Positions 43,230 through 51,809 of a stretch of DNA of 64,000 nt are shown in pieces. The position numbers and the translations under genes were made by a program. Source of the stretch: UTCHB3 sp964531325 (GTDB lineage: Bacteria; Bacteroidota; Ignavibacteria; Ignavibacteriales; Ignavibacteriaceae); assembly GCA_964531325.1 (NCBI GenBank), contig CAZHCW010000018.1, forward strand, positions 1-64,000, given 5' to 3'. The notes under the pieces are model-generated. The model did not search any database and had not been told where the DNA came from. It saw only the letters and a list, made by a program, of their open reading frames with translations. Within the stretch, counting starts at the first letter, position 1. Each line of letters begins with the position of its first letter.

Positions 43230-45116
43230 TTATTTCATCAATATCATTTTGCCTGTGGCTGAAGAAACAGCACCATCAAAGGCATTTTTTAATGAAATTT
43301 TATAAAGATAAATGCCGGAAGTTAATCCTGAAGCATCAAAATTTACCTCTTGTGCACCGGCAACAGCATATACAACTTTTGTTGTAACAAGCTGACCCAA
43401 TGTATTGTAAACTGCAACTTCAACCTGACCTGTTTGCGGAATAGCAAATTTGATCTTTGTTGAAGGATTAAATGGATTTGGGAAGTTACCATATAACTCA
43501 ATTGAAGAAGGAAGAGTCGTGAGTTCATCTTCAACGCCTGTAACTCCGTCATTGCTCAAATATACCCATGCAAGTGCAGGACCGCCGCCATGCTCTCTCA
43601 TAAACCATGTTCTGGTTCCATAATTAAGAGCAGGATCGGTGAATGAGTCGCCATCATACTGAACTGTCCCAAAGAAAAGATTCCTGTCACCAAGATCGGC
43701 GGGATAGCCGAGGATCGTGGTTAACTGGATTTTACCTTCAATTACATAACCTTCATCAACATCGTTGTTGTTGTTAATTGTTGAAGCTCCTTTTAAGGTA
43801 AAAGCATATGCTGACTGTGATGAATCGAGCAATGTCTGCATATAATCACCGGGTTTTAGTGCTCCGGTTGAATCAAACGAAAGTCTGAGCATCCTTGCCT
43901 CGAGGGCGTTGTCTGATGCACGAGAATCACGATCCATAACGATTATTGCCAGACCGTCAACTGCATCAAACAATGAAGTTCCTTGTATCAACTGATCGTT
44001 AAAATCAGCACCAAAATAAAGGAATCCGTCTCTGTGGAAATATTTAACTTTTACATATCCCGGATCAACAACAGGTGGTCTAACGCCGGGTGTTATATCA
44101 GGCTGATACTGACCACTTTGGTAAGGTCCAATTCCGGGGTATGCTGCACGGCCAACTGTGTCATCCCAAGCGATAACAAGATCTTGTGCACCTGACCAAA
44201 CTTCTTCATCCAATACACCATCTATTACAGGAGCGGGTTTGTTTGCACCGTTGTAAAAAGTGTATTCAACCGGTGCAAGAGGTGGGTTGGTTGTGTTGAC
44301 GGTTACATCAGGTCGGGCATAGATTCTTGCTGCGTTTGCTCCATTTGCATTACCCCAAGGGTATTGAAAATATGCTCTTGCAGTGCTGATCCTCGATGGA
44401 GTGGTTCCGTGAACCCAGTCACAATCCCAAATTGAGAAGTTTAATTGCACTACATCACCCGAAGCCTGGGTTATGTTATATCCTAATTGAGAAACATCAA
44501 TTCTCATTTCAACTTCCCATGCCTGGTCAGGACTTGAATCATCGCATGACACTCCGCCAACGGTTCTATAACCGGCATCCCAGGCGGCTCTCTGCTCGGG
44601 AGTTCTGGTTGTATCATTAAAATTACCAAATCTTCCGATAAAACGGGGAGGGGTTCCCGGCTGAATATACTGTGGAACATTAAGGTACCACCAGGTATAG
44701 AAGAATTCAACGGCAGGTAATGGTCTGTTTGGACTTGCCTTATCTCTGATGTTCATCAGGATTCCATCCCATCTTGCCCAGTCAGCTATTCCACCAACTG
44801 AAGAATCGGGCATTCTGAACCCAAGATAAAGATAATTGTCTTTTACGAGAAACTTTACTGTTGCTCGAATTGGATCAAAAATCGCATTCTCGTTAAATTC
44901 AGGTCCCCATCCACTTGTTGGGAGAGCACCCGGCTGACCATATATTACTTGAACCGAGTCGGCTAATGCCCAGTCGGCTTCATTCATATTACCATCAAGG
45001 GTAATAGTGCCTAAAGCATTTTTTGCCCATAGTGCATCCTCGCGGACAACATTCTGAGCGAATGATAAGTTAACTGCAAAAAGAAGAATGAACAAGGTTG
45101 ATAACACTCGTATCAT
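43230..45116 (-). CDS. CBM9-like carbohydrate-binding protein with T9SS sorting domain
   Basis: A 628-residue secreted protein with a signal peptide (STLFILLFAVNLSFA/Q), a strong GGGAGG before the ATG, and two CBM9-type (DOMON-like) sandwiches at about 20-265 (TITLDGNMNEADWALADSV) and 290-520 (PVIDGVLDEEVWSGAQDLV). CBM9 domains bind reducing ends or soluble sugars. The C-terminus has YGNFPNPFNPSTKIKFAI, GQLVTTKVVYA and SGIYLYKISLK, so it would be displayed on or released from the cell surface. No catalytic domain is seen. It lies just downstream of the LacI gene on the same strand, fitting glycan capture for the locus. Confidence 0.87.
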   Translation of the reverse strand: MIRVLSTLFILLFAVNLSFAQNVVREDALWAKNALGTITLDGNMNEADWALADSVQVIYGQPGALPTSGWGPEFNENAIFDPIRATVKFLVKDNYLYLGFRMPDSSVGGIADWARWDGILMNIRDKASPNRPLPAVEFFYTWWYLNVPQYIQPGTPPRFIGRFGNFNDTTRTPEQRAAWDAGYRTVGGVSCDDSSPDQAWEVEMRIDVSQLGYNITQASGDVVQLNFSIWDCDWVHGTTPSRISTARAYFQYPWGNANGANAARIYARPDVTVNTTNPPLAPVEYTFYNGANKPAPVIDGVLDEEVWSGAQDLVIAWDDTVGRAAYPGIGPYQSGQYQPDITPGVRPPVVDPGYVKVKYFHRDGFLYFGADFNDQLIQGTSLFDAVDGLAIIVMDRDSRASDNALEARMLRLSFDSTGALKPGDYMQTLLDSSQSAYAFTLKGASTINNNNDVDEGYVIEGKIQLTTILGYPADLGDRNLFFGTVQYDGDSFTDPALNYGTRTWFMREHGGGPALAWVYLSNDGVTGVEDELTTLPSSIELYGNFPNPFNPSTKIKFAIPQTGQVEVAVYNTLGQLVTTKVVYAVAGAQEVNFDASGLTSGIYLYKISLKNAFDGAVSSATGKMILMK

Positions 45117-45165
45117 CTTTTCCTCCCGTGGATTAATGATTGATTTATTGATTTAGAAAATTTAT

Positions 45166-46200
45166 TTAAAACAAAGGTGATGGATTCTGCACATAACAGC
45201 CACAAGACCCGCCAATTATCAATCCTGTTGACAATTTTTCGTGATAGGCATCATGTGGATTTACTTCACCACCAATTACTTTCAGTAGATACCTCACCGC
45301 TTTGCTCCCAAGTTCTTCTATCGGTGCATGAACGGTGGTTAATCTGGGTGATAACAGCCTGCTTAGGTAGATATCATCAAATCCTGTAACAGCAATGTCG
45401 TCAGGAATTTTTACTCTCATCACCTTTGCGGCCTCATAGATTCCCAGAGCCATCATGTCGTTGGCAGCAAAAACCGCTCTTGGTTTATCAGCAAGGGTCA
45501 TTAGTCTCAAAAAACCGTAATACCCGGAACGGACGCTAAAATCACCACTTACTTCCCATCCGGGGTTTCTCTCAAGTCCGTGTTTTGCAAGTGAATCGCA
45601 GTATCCGAGATATCGCTCCTCCGCATCACAGTTGTCTTTGGGCCCCTTCAGAATGGCAATTTTTGTATAACCATGTTCTATCAAATGGTCAACATTTGCC
45701 ACTGTCCCCTGATAATTATCGATGCTGATGCTAATTGCTTTATCTATATCGTTTAATGAATTAATGAGCACAACAGGTCTTTTGCTTTTACCAATTATTT
45801 CCGGTACTTCTTTGTGAATTTGAGGTGCCATCATAATCACTCCATCAACCCTGCCACTTGACATGAAATCGATCAAAGTTTCAACTGCATTTCTTTGGCT
45901 GTGAGAACTCGCCACAATTATAAATTTATTCCATCTATACGCTTCTTCATCAATACCATGAATGATGTCAGTAAAAAATTCACCACTTAAATCAGGGAGT
46001 ATTACTCCTATGGTATCAGTCATGTTTGTTGAAAGTCCTCTTGCAAGTGGACTCGGTTTATAGTCGATCTCATCAGCGATTCGTAATATTTTATTTTTGG
46101 TCTCATCTTTAATCGATCTGCTGTTGTTAAAGGCACGCGACACTGTCGCAATAGAAACCCCGGCAAGTTTTGCCAGCTCGTGAATGTTTTTTCGTGTCAT
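45166..46200 (-). CDS. LacI-family transcriptional regulator
   Basis: A 344-residue regulator: an N-terminal LacI HTH (IHELAKLAGVSIATVSRAFN, with hinge helix PLARGLST) and a periplasmic-binding-protein-like effector domain (about 62-335, TIGVILPDLSGEFFTDIIHGI). The effector is presumably an oligosaccharide or its phosphorylated product released by the pathway. Position directly after the ABC permease genes and before a CBM9-like gene marks it as the local regulator. A LacI-type palindrome, TGTAAACGGTTACA, lies at the promoter of the 54403-56370 gene at the head of the block and is its most likely operator. Confidence 0.93.
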   Translation of the reverse strand: MTRKNIHELAKLAGVSIATVSRAFNNSRSIKDETKNKILRIADEIDYKPSPLARGLSTNMTDTIGVILPDLSGEFFTDIIHGIDEEAYRWNKFIIVASSHSQRNAVETLIDFMSSGRVDGVIMMAPQIHKEVPEIIGKSKRPVVLINSLNDIDKAISISIDNYQGTVANVDHLIEHGYTKIAILKGPKDNCDAEERYLGYCDSLAKHGLERNPGWEVSGDFSVRSGYYGFLRLMTLADKPRAVFAANDMMALGIYEAAKVMRVKIPDDIAVTGFDDIYLSRLLSPRLTTVHAPIEELGSKAVRYLLKVIGGEVNPHDAYHEKLSTGLIIGGSCGCYVQNPSPLF

Positions 46201-46281
46201 TTCAGTTTGTCATATAATCTGTAAAATGGAATTAAAACTCAGTTTTTATTCCTCTGACTTTCAATTTTATAATAAAAGCCC

Positions 46282-47091
46282 CTATTCCTTCACACTCCCC
46301 ATCATTATCCCTTTTATGTAATACTTTTGCAAAACGAGGAAAAGCAGCATAACGGGAAGGATTGTAATAACACTCCCTGCCATCATCAGTTCGGGATCTT
46401 TTGTGTGTTCACCCATCAGATTTGCCAGTGCCACAGGCAGAGTGTACATACTGCTGTCATTTAATACGATAAGGGGCCAAAGGAAGTCGTTCCATGTCCC
46501 CATAAAAGTAAAAATTGCCAATGTTACCATCACAGGCATCGCCAAAGGTACAATTATCTTGTAATAAATCTGAAAATCGGTTGCACCATCAATTCTTGCA
46601 GACTCGATCAAACTGTCAGGAATTGCCATAACATACTGTCTTATGAGAAATATCCCAAAAACATTTGCCAACCCCGGTACCAAAATTGCCATGTATGTAT
46701 TCAAAAAGCCAAATTCTTTTAACATCAAAAACAACGGTAACATCGTAACCTGCGATGGAATCACCATTGAGCTAAGGAGCATTTTGAATATGGTATCTTT
46801 ACCCCTGAATCTGTATTTTGCAAAAGCAAATCCAGCCATCGAGTTAAATATCAAAGAAACAACTGTAACCATAGTTGAAATTAATACACTGTTTATCAGG
46901 TTTCTTGATACATCCAACCTCGAAAAAAGTGTTTCATACTGCACAAAAGTAAATTCATCCGGAAAAAACCTTGGTGGAAAAACCGAGGCGTGTCCGTCCA
47001 ACATAAATGATGCCGATAACATCCAGATAAATGGTGCAAGGGTTAAAAATCCTGTGAAAATAAGGAAGCCATATAAAAAATATTTCCTCAT
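46282..47091 (-). CDS. Sugar ABC transporter permease (MalG/UgpE type)
   Basis: A 269-residue inner-membrane permease with six predicted helices, starting YFLYGFLIFTGFLTLAPFIW. The EAA loop that contacts the ATPase is intact: ESARIDGATDFQIYYKIIVPLAMPV. Members of the CUT1 group import di- to oligosaccharides. The start codon directly abuts the stop of the partner permease (no gap), so the two are made in equal amounts. No ATPase gene is in the window; CUT1 systems often share a MsmK/UgpC-type ATPase encoded elsewhere. Confidence 0.93.
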   Translation of the reverse strand: MRKYFLYGFLIFTGFLTLAPFIWMLSASFMLDGHASVFPPRFFPDEFTFVQYETLFSRLDVSRNLINSVLISTMVTVVSLIFNSMAGFAFAKYRFRGKDTIFKMLLSSMVIPSQVTMLPLFLMLKEFGFLNTYMAILVPGLANVFGIFLIRQYVMAIPDSLIESARIDGATDFQIYYKIIVPLAMPVMVTLAIFTFMGTWNDFLWPLIVLNDSSMYTLPVALANLMGEHTKDPELMMAGSVITILPVMLLFLVLQKYYIKGIMMGSVKE

Positions 47092-47964
47092 TTATGCCTC
47101 CCGCCTCTTCTGTACCCACATCTGTACAAGTGTTCCCGCAAGTATAATCACAAAAAGTACAAACGCAATGGCTGATGAATATCCCATATTCCACCAACGG
47201 AAACCCTCTTGATACATGTAGAGAACAATACTGAGTGTACTGTCCAACGGACCCCCCTGCGTCATAATATAAGGTTCAGCAAACAACTGAAAATAACCAA
47301 TCATGGTTATGATTGTAATAAACACTGTTGTTGGTGCCAACATCGGAAGTGTTATTTTCGTAAATCTCTGCCAGCCATTAGCCCCTTCAATTTGTGCAGC
47401 TTCATACAGTTCCTCAGGAATATTCTGGAGTCCGGCAATAAAGATTATCATGTTATAACCAAAATTTTTCCATATCGATAAAATTATAATCGATGGCATC
47501 GACCAAAATGGATCACCCAGCCAGTCAATTTTTTCGACTCCCACAAAACTTAAACCATAATTCAACAAACCAAATTCGGGATGATAAATAAACCGCCAAA
47601 CAATTGAAACAGCAACCAGAGTTGTAACAACAGGCATAAAATATACTAATCGAAAAATCCCCTTAAACTTTACAAGTTTTGAACTGAGAATCATCGCTGC
47701 ACCAAGTGAAACAGCAATCGAGAGTGGTCCCGAAATAATCACAAAATAGAAAGTATTTGTAAGAGCTTTCCAAAACAACCGGTTATCAAACAGCTTAAAA
47801 TAATTATCCAAACCTGTAAATCTGAATTTGCTGTAATCCCCAATGGCATAGATATCAAAATCAGTAAAACTGATTACGAATGCACTTATTACGGGGATAA
47901 AGAAAAAAACAAATATCGCCGTAAGTGCCGGTGCCAAAAAGAAATATACAGGTTTAAATTTCAT
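47092..47964 (-). CDS. Sugar ABC transporter permease (MalF/UgpA type)
   Basis: A 290-residue permease of the CUT1 group, with helices beginning VYFFLAPALTAIFVFFFIPV and the EAA loop EAAQIEGANGWQRFTKITLPM. It pairs with the MalG-type permease that follows immediately. It lacks the long periplasmic loop of E. coli MalF, as is usual in UgpA-like members. It lies 94 bp after the binding-protein gene; that gap carries a 7-bp tandem repeat but no terminator, so one transcript is likely. Confidence 0.93.
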   Translation of the reverse strand: MKFKPVYFFLAPALTAIFVFFFIPVISAFVISFTDFDIYAIGDYSKFRFTGLDNYFKLFDNRLFWKALTNTFYFVIISGPLSIAVSLGAAMILSSKLVKFKGIFRLVYFMPVVTTLVAVSIVWRFIYHPEFGLLNYGLSFVGVEKIDWLGDPFWSMPSIIILSIWKNFGYNMIIFIAGLQNIPEELYEAAQIEGANGWQRFTKITLPMLAPTTVFITIITMIGYFQLFAEPYIMTQGGPLDSTLSIVLYMYQEGFRWWNMGYSSAIAFVLFVIILAGTLVQMWVQKRREA

Positions 47965-48032
47965 CTTTTATCTATTAATTGAAAAAATACTCAATACTTA
48001 ATCGAAACTCCCAACTGCCGCAAAACCAAAAT

Positions 48033-48067
48033 AATACCTAATACTTAATACCTAATACCTAATACCT
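48033..48067. repeat. Tandem heptamer AATACCT, five copies
   Basis: Five 7-bp units (one reads AATACTT) run across the stop codon of the binding-protein gene, so the last two codons and stop are made of repeat sequence. A looser ATACCT-rich stretch occurs inside the subtilase gene at 19449-19490. Confidence 0.85.
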
Positions 48068-49366
48068 TGATAACATCCACCTTCTCTTCTCAAGTATTAT
48101 ATCCACCCCTTTGTCCATCTCTTTCATGGCTTCTTCCACAGTCAAGGTTCCGCGCGCTGAATATTCTGCATATTGCTGAAGTTTTGAAAAAACTATCTGT
48201 TCCCACTCTGCAATTTTTGGAGTTGGCATCACAAACTGAAACTGATCGTAAAAAGCTTTTATAAAAGGATCATCCCTGAAAATTGGTTCATCCCATGCAG
48301 AACGGAGTGCCGGAAGATTGTTGGTCACTTTGTAAAATTCGAGCTGGGTTTTCTTTGTTGATAAAAATTCAATAAACTTCCATACTTCCGGCTTAAGCTT
48401 TGAACTTTTAAACATCACAAGACTTGATCCTCCGGCGAGACTCACACCCGGTGAACTGTGCTTTCCGGGAATTGGCATCGTCCCCCACTTTTCTCCGGTT
48501 GAATCTTTCATCCATTTTTTGAATTCCGGGATGTTCCATGGACCCGAGATATACATCGCAAAAAATTCCTGCTCAAATGCCTGATATACATTGGTGACCT
48601 GCGAAACTCCCATCGGGGTTAATCGCTCTTTATGAAATTGTATCACATATTTAAATGCCTCAACAAATTCAGGAGCACTGAAATTTCCATAAGTCCAGTT
48701 TGCCCTCAAAATATCAGATCCGTTTTGTAATCCAAAAATTATAAAAGGAGCCCATTCATTTGTTGGAAGATAAATGGCATATTTGTTGGGATCGTTTTGA
48801 TATTTTACGATCTTTCGGGAGAGATCAAGCAACTCTTCCCAGTTTTTGGGTGGTTCATCGTAACCGACTTTTTTGAAAATATCTTTTCTATAATAAATCA
48901 GTCTTGTATCGATATACCACGGAATTCCGTAAATTTTCCCCGTCACTTCATTTGTCTGCCAGATACCGGTAAAATAATTTTCCGGTTTTATTGTTTTGCT
49001 TTTTGAAATAAATCCGTCAAGCGGTTCAAGAGCTTCAAGCATCACAAACTGTGGCACCCAGGTGTTACCCAACTGGCAAAGATCCGGCATATTGTCAGCT
49101 GCAAAAGAGGAAATTAATTTTTCTTGAGCCGCCGTCCAGGGAATCATTTGAACTTTAACTTTAATACCCGGATTCTGTTTTTCAAATTCGGGTATCAAAA
49201 GTTTAATTTTTTCTCCCTCTGATCCCATTCCCCAAAATGAAATTTCTTTAACGGTACTCTCTTCTTTATTACAACCTGTAAATACCAAAAAAAGTGGAAG
49301 CAAGACGAGTCCTCCCGTCAAAACCAATCGAATAATAAGGCCACCTTGCTTCCCGGAACTACTCAT
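48059..49366 (-). CDS. Sugar ABC transporter substrate-binding lipoprotein
   Basis: A 435-residue solute-binding protein of the SBP_bac_1 / cluster B kind (MalE/UgpB-like). It has a basic, hydrophobic leader and a lipobox VFTGC, so it is anchored in the periplasm by a lipid. Conserved pieces include FWGMGSEGEKIKLLIPEFEKQN in two parts, the AADNMPDLCQLGNTWVPQF region, GKIYGIPWYIDTRLIYYRKDIF, and MYISGPWNIPEF. The start overlaps the GH144-like stop (ATGA). It would bind oligosaccharides released by the two GH144-like enzymes and pass them to the two permeases. Its 3' end is embedded in a tandem heptamer tract. Confidence 0.93.
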   Translation of the reverse strand: MSSSGKQGGLIIRLVLTGGLVLLPLFLVFTGCNKEESTVKEISFWGMGSEGEKIKLLIPEFEKQNPGIKVKVQMIPWTAAQEKLISSFAADNMPDLCQLGNTWVPQFVMLEALEPLDGFISKSKTIKPENYFTGIWQTNEVTGKIYGIPWYIDTRLIYYRKDIFKKVGYDEPPKNWEELLDLSRKIVKYQNDPNKYAIYLPTNEWAPFIIFGLQNGSDILRANWTYGNFSAPEFVEAFKYVIQFHKERLTPMGVSQVTNVYQAFEQEFFAMYISGPWNIPEFKKWMKDSTGEKWGTMPIPGKHSSPGVSLAGGSSLVMFKSSKLKPEVWKFIEFLSTKKTQLEFYKVTNNLPALRSAWDEPIFRDDPFIKAFYDQFQFVMPTPKIAEWEQIVFSKLQQYAEYSARGTLTVEEAMKEMDKGVDIILEKRRWMLSRY

Positions 49367-51768
49367 TTTAACAAAACCATTTTACCACTAAGCACTTTTT
49401 CTCCCGAAGTGATTCTGTAGATATACACTCCTGAAGGTACCTGTTTGCCTGAAGTTGCTATTCCGCTCCAGATAAATTCATTTCTACCGGGTTGATAAAT
49501 TCCTTCCTCTACAAATACTTTGTTAGCAAGAGCATCATAAATTTCAACCATCACTTTGCCACTTTCAGGAAGATCAAAAACCAACTTCGTTGAAGGATTA
49601 AAAGGATTTGGATAATTCCCCTGAAGTTTAAACTCAGAAGGCATTTCCGGTAGCTCATCCTTAATCGAAGTAGTGGTATCAGCTGTAAAGCCAATTGCAG
49701 TTAACATCGGTGCGATTTCAGGATTTTTCATAAAATTATTCCAGAGCAATCCTGTTCTGTAATTTTCAATCATTGCCAGAATTGGACCCTGATCAATCGC
49801 AAGATAACTTGAAGCAAACCAGTTTTGCTGAGGATTAAATGAATCCTTAAAACCGTAAACTCCCCATAAACTCTCACCGTAGGTTCTATACATATTCTTT
49901 AGTGCAGCCATCGATTCAACGGGAGTATAGGGCATAGAAGAAAGAGCTGCTGTTGGTGCAATGGTTCCATTATCCCCCCAACTGGTTGGTTCATGAGCTG
50001 AATAACCCCATGGATCATCAGAAGCTGTGAGACCCCAGGTATTTGCATTGTAGCCTGCGTATCCTTTTGGGTTGGCGATGCAATATGCTCTGTTTACAAG
50101 TGTCTGATTTTTGTTATGTTCAAAATAGTTAGCAAACATATCTCTCTTGTGTCGCGGGTCGAATCCCAAATAAGAATAGTGTGCAAAGAAAAGAGGACCA
50201 CCCGTGTTTTGTCCAACCCACAAACGATAGCCGTAATAAGTTCCTGTGTTCTGGTATCCCGAGTTTACAGTCCACCCAAGCCAGTAAGCCTGTGCCGGCA
50301 TCGGATAAGTGGGAGATGCAACTGCCAACATATACATAATCATCGCTTCCATATATCCCGTAACGGGCATATTCATCTGCCATCCATAATTGGGTGACCA
50401 GTGCCAATAAAGTTTGTAGGTGTTAGAATAGCGTCTGTACCAGTTCCACTCAACGGTTTCCCAGGCTTCAGTAAGTTTTGTCCGCAGTTCTGTTTCAAGT
50501 GGAGTGGCAGAATCAAAATACTGTCTTAAAGTAAGAAGTCCCTGTATCATAAACGCAGTTTCAACCAGATCACCACCATCATCATAAGTGCCAAATGGAA
50601 TTACATCTCCTGTGGTACCGTTAAGCCAGTGTGACCATGCACCATGAAATCTGTCAGCTTTAGTGAGAAGGAAATTTACAATTTTTAATGCCCTTTCCGC
50701 CCCTTCCTCACGGGTAATGTAGCCCCTTTCAATTCCAACAGGGATGCCCATCACTCCAAACCCGGATCCGCCGATCGTTACCGTTTCGCCGCTGTTAAGT
50801 CTTTCTCTCGCAAGTCCTGAAACAGGGTGAGCATAATGCCAGAAGTAACGGAATGTTGCAGCTTGCACCATATCAAGAAAATCTTCATCTGTCATTTGAG
50901 AGGTTGTAACCGGGAGGTCAACAGTTCTTTCGGATTCATTATACGATGAATCAAAAGCCGTAATTGCAAATACACGGGAATTCCCCATTGCTCCTGTCCA
51001 CTCATAATAATAGTTTTCGTTTGCGGTTGTATTTCCAATTCTTATATAGTTACTTCCTTCTTTTTTGTAGATGTTGTATCCCATTAAATCATTCTCGGGG
51101 CTTTTCATCCATCTTAGATCAAAGTGTTTTTCATAACCTTTTGCCACGGGAAGACCGGGGACAGAAGGGGGAACAGGATCGATACTCCCTTTGGAAACCA
51201 TTCTCACTTCATCGATAAATACAATTCGTTGCGTGGTATCCGCCGCAGCTTTTGCAAAGAAAACATATTTAATTTTTGTGAGATCGGTGGCACCGGCGTT
51301 ATTTCTGAAAAGAGACAACGGAACCAGCACCCGCTTCCAAGAAAAGGCCGGGAGATCGCTCAAGAAGTTGGACATCAGAACACTACTCGTTTGCTGTCCA
51401 ACATTATCCTGAAGATAAAGCTTCGGAAGAATGTTACCACTTATCGCAGTTTCGGAATAAATGTAAAAACTGAGTGTATCTTTGTTATTTACATTAAACA
51501 AGGGATTTCCCGAACCTGCCACTCCCAAACGCCAATCACCTGAATCCATCGATTTCCAACGAAGTTTAAGTGCATTGGTGCCTGAAAAGACATGCTGATT
51601 GGAAACAGGAAATTTGCTGTCAAATATCAGTTCAACAAATGCCGGTGCACTGTATGAGCCAAGACTTGGATCCCAATAGGTGCTAACAGCACTGTTTGTG
51701 AAGAAGACAAAATCCTGTCCCGATACTATTCCAAAAAAAGCAACAAGGAATATTGTCAGATATTTCAT
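49363..51768 (-). CDS. T9SS-exported multidomain GH144-like glucanase
   Basis: An 801-residue protein from the ATG at 51768, which opens a good signal peptide (KYLTIFLVAFFGIVSG/Q); a TTG further upstream overlaps the GH94 stop. Parts: a CBM-like beta-sandwich (about 20-195, ending IVFIDEVRMV), a FN3 domain (about 200-285), the Glycoamylase/GH144-type (alpha/alpha)6 barrel (about 290-720) and a sorting domain with YPNPFNPSTKLVFDL. The barrel shares GYMEA (E474), NGTIAPTAA, YGFKDSFNP and IDQGPILAMIENY with the lipoprotein at 34631. GH144 enzymes cut beta-1,2-glucan inside the chain, so this is the likely surface depolymerase; specificity is inferred from the family. Confidence 0.88.
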   Translation of the reverse strand: MKYLTIFLVAFFGIVSGQDFVFFTNSAVSTYWDPSLGSYSAPAFVELIFDSKFPVSNQHVFSGTNALKLRWKSMDSGDWRLGVAGSGNPLFNVNNKDTLSFYIYSETAISGNILPKLYLQDNVGQQTSSVLMSNFLSDLPAFSWKRVLVPLSLFRNNAGATDLTKIKYVFFAKAAADTTQRIVFIDEVRMVSKGSIDPVPPSVPGLPVAKGYEKHFDLRWMKSPENDLMGYNIYKKEGSNYIRIGNTTANENYYYEWTGAMGNSRVFAITAFDSSYNESERTVDLPVTTSQMTDEDFLDMVQAATFRYFWHYAHPVSGLARERLNSGETVTIGGSGFGVMGIPVGIERGYITREEGAERALKIVNFLLTKADRFHGAWSHWLNGTTGDVIPFGTYDDGGDLVETAFMIQGLLTLRQYFDSATPLETELRTKLTEAWETVEWNWYRRYSNTYKLYWHWSPNYGWQMNMPVTGYMEAMIMYMLAVASPTYPMPAQAYWLGWTVNSGYQNTGTYYGYRLWVGQNTGGPLFFAHYSYLGFDPRHKRDMFANYFEHNKNQTLVNRAYCIANPKGYAGYNANTWGLTASDDPWGYSAHEPTSWGDNGTIAPTAALSSMPYTPVESMAALKNMYRTYGESLWGVYGFKDSFNPQQNWFASSYLAIDQGPILAMIENYRTGLLWNNFMKNPEIAPMLTAIGFTADTTTSIKDELPEMPSEFKLQGNYPNPFNPSTKLVFDLPESGKVMVEIYDALANKVFVEEGIYQPGRNEFIWSGIATSGKQVPSGVYIYRITSGEKVLSGKMVLLK

Positions 51769-51809
51769 CCGGCTATGGTTCCTGAAACGATCTAAATACT
51801 CGACTGGTT

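Noticed and set aside
51124..51543. 139-codon plus-strand open frame
   Set aside because: Antisense to the exported GH144-like gene in its CBM-like region; no start site signals and no domain.
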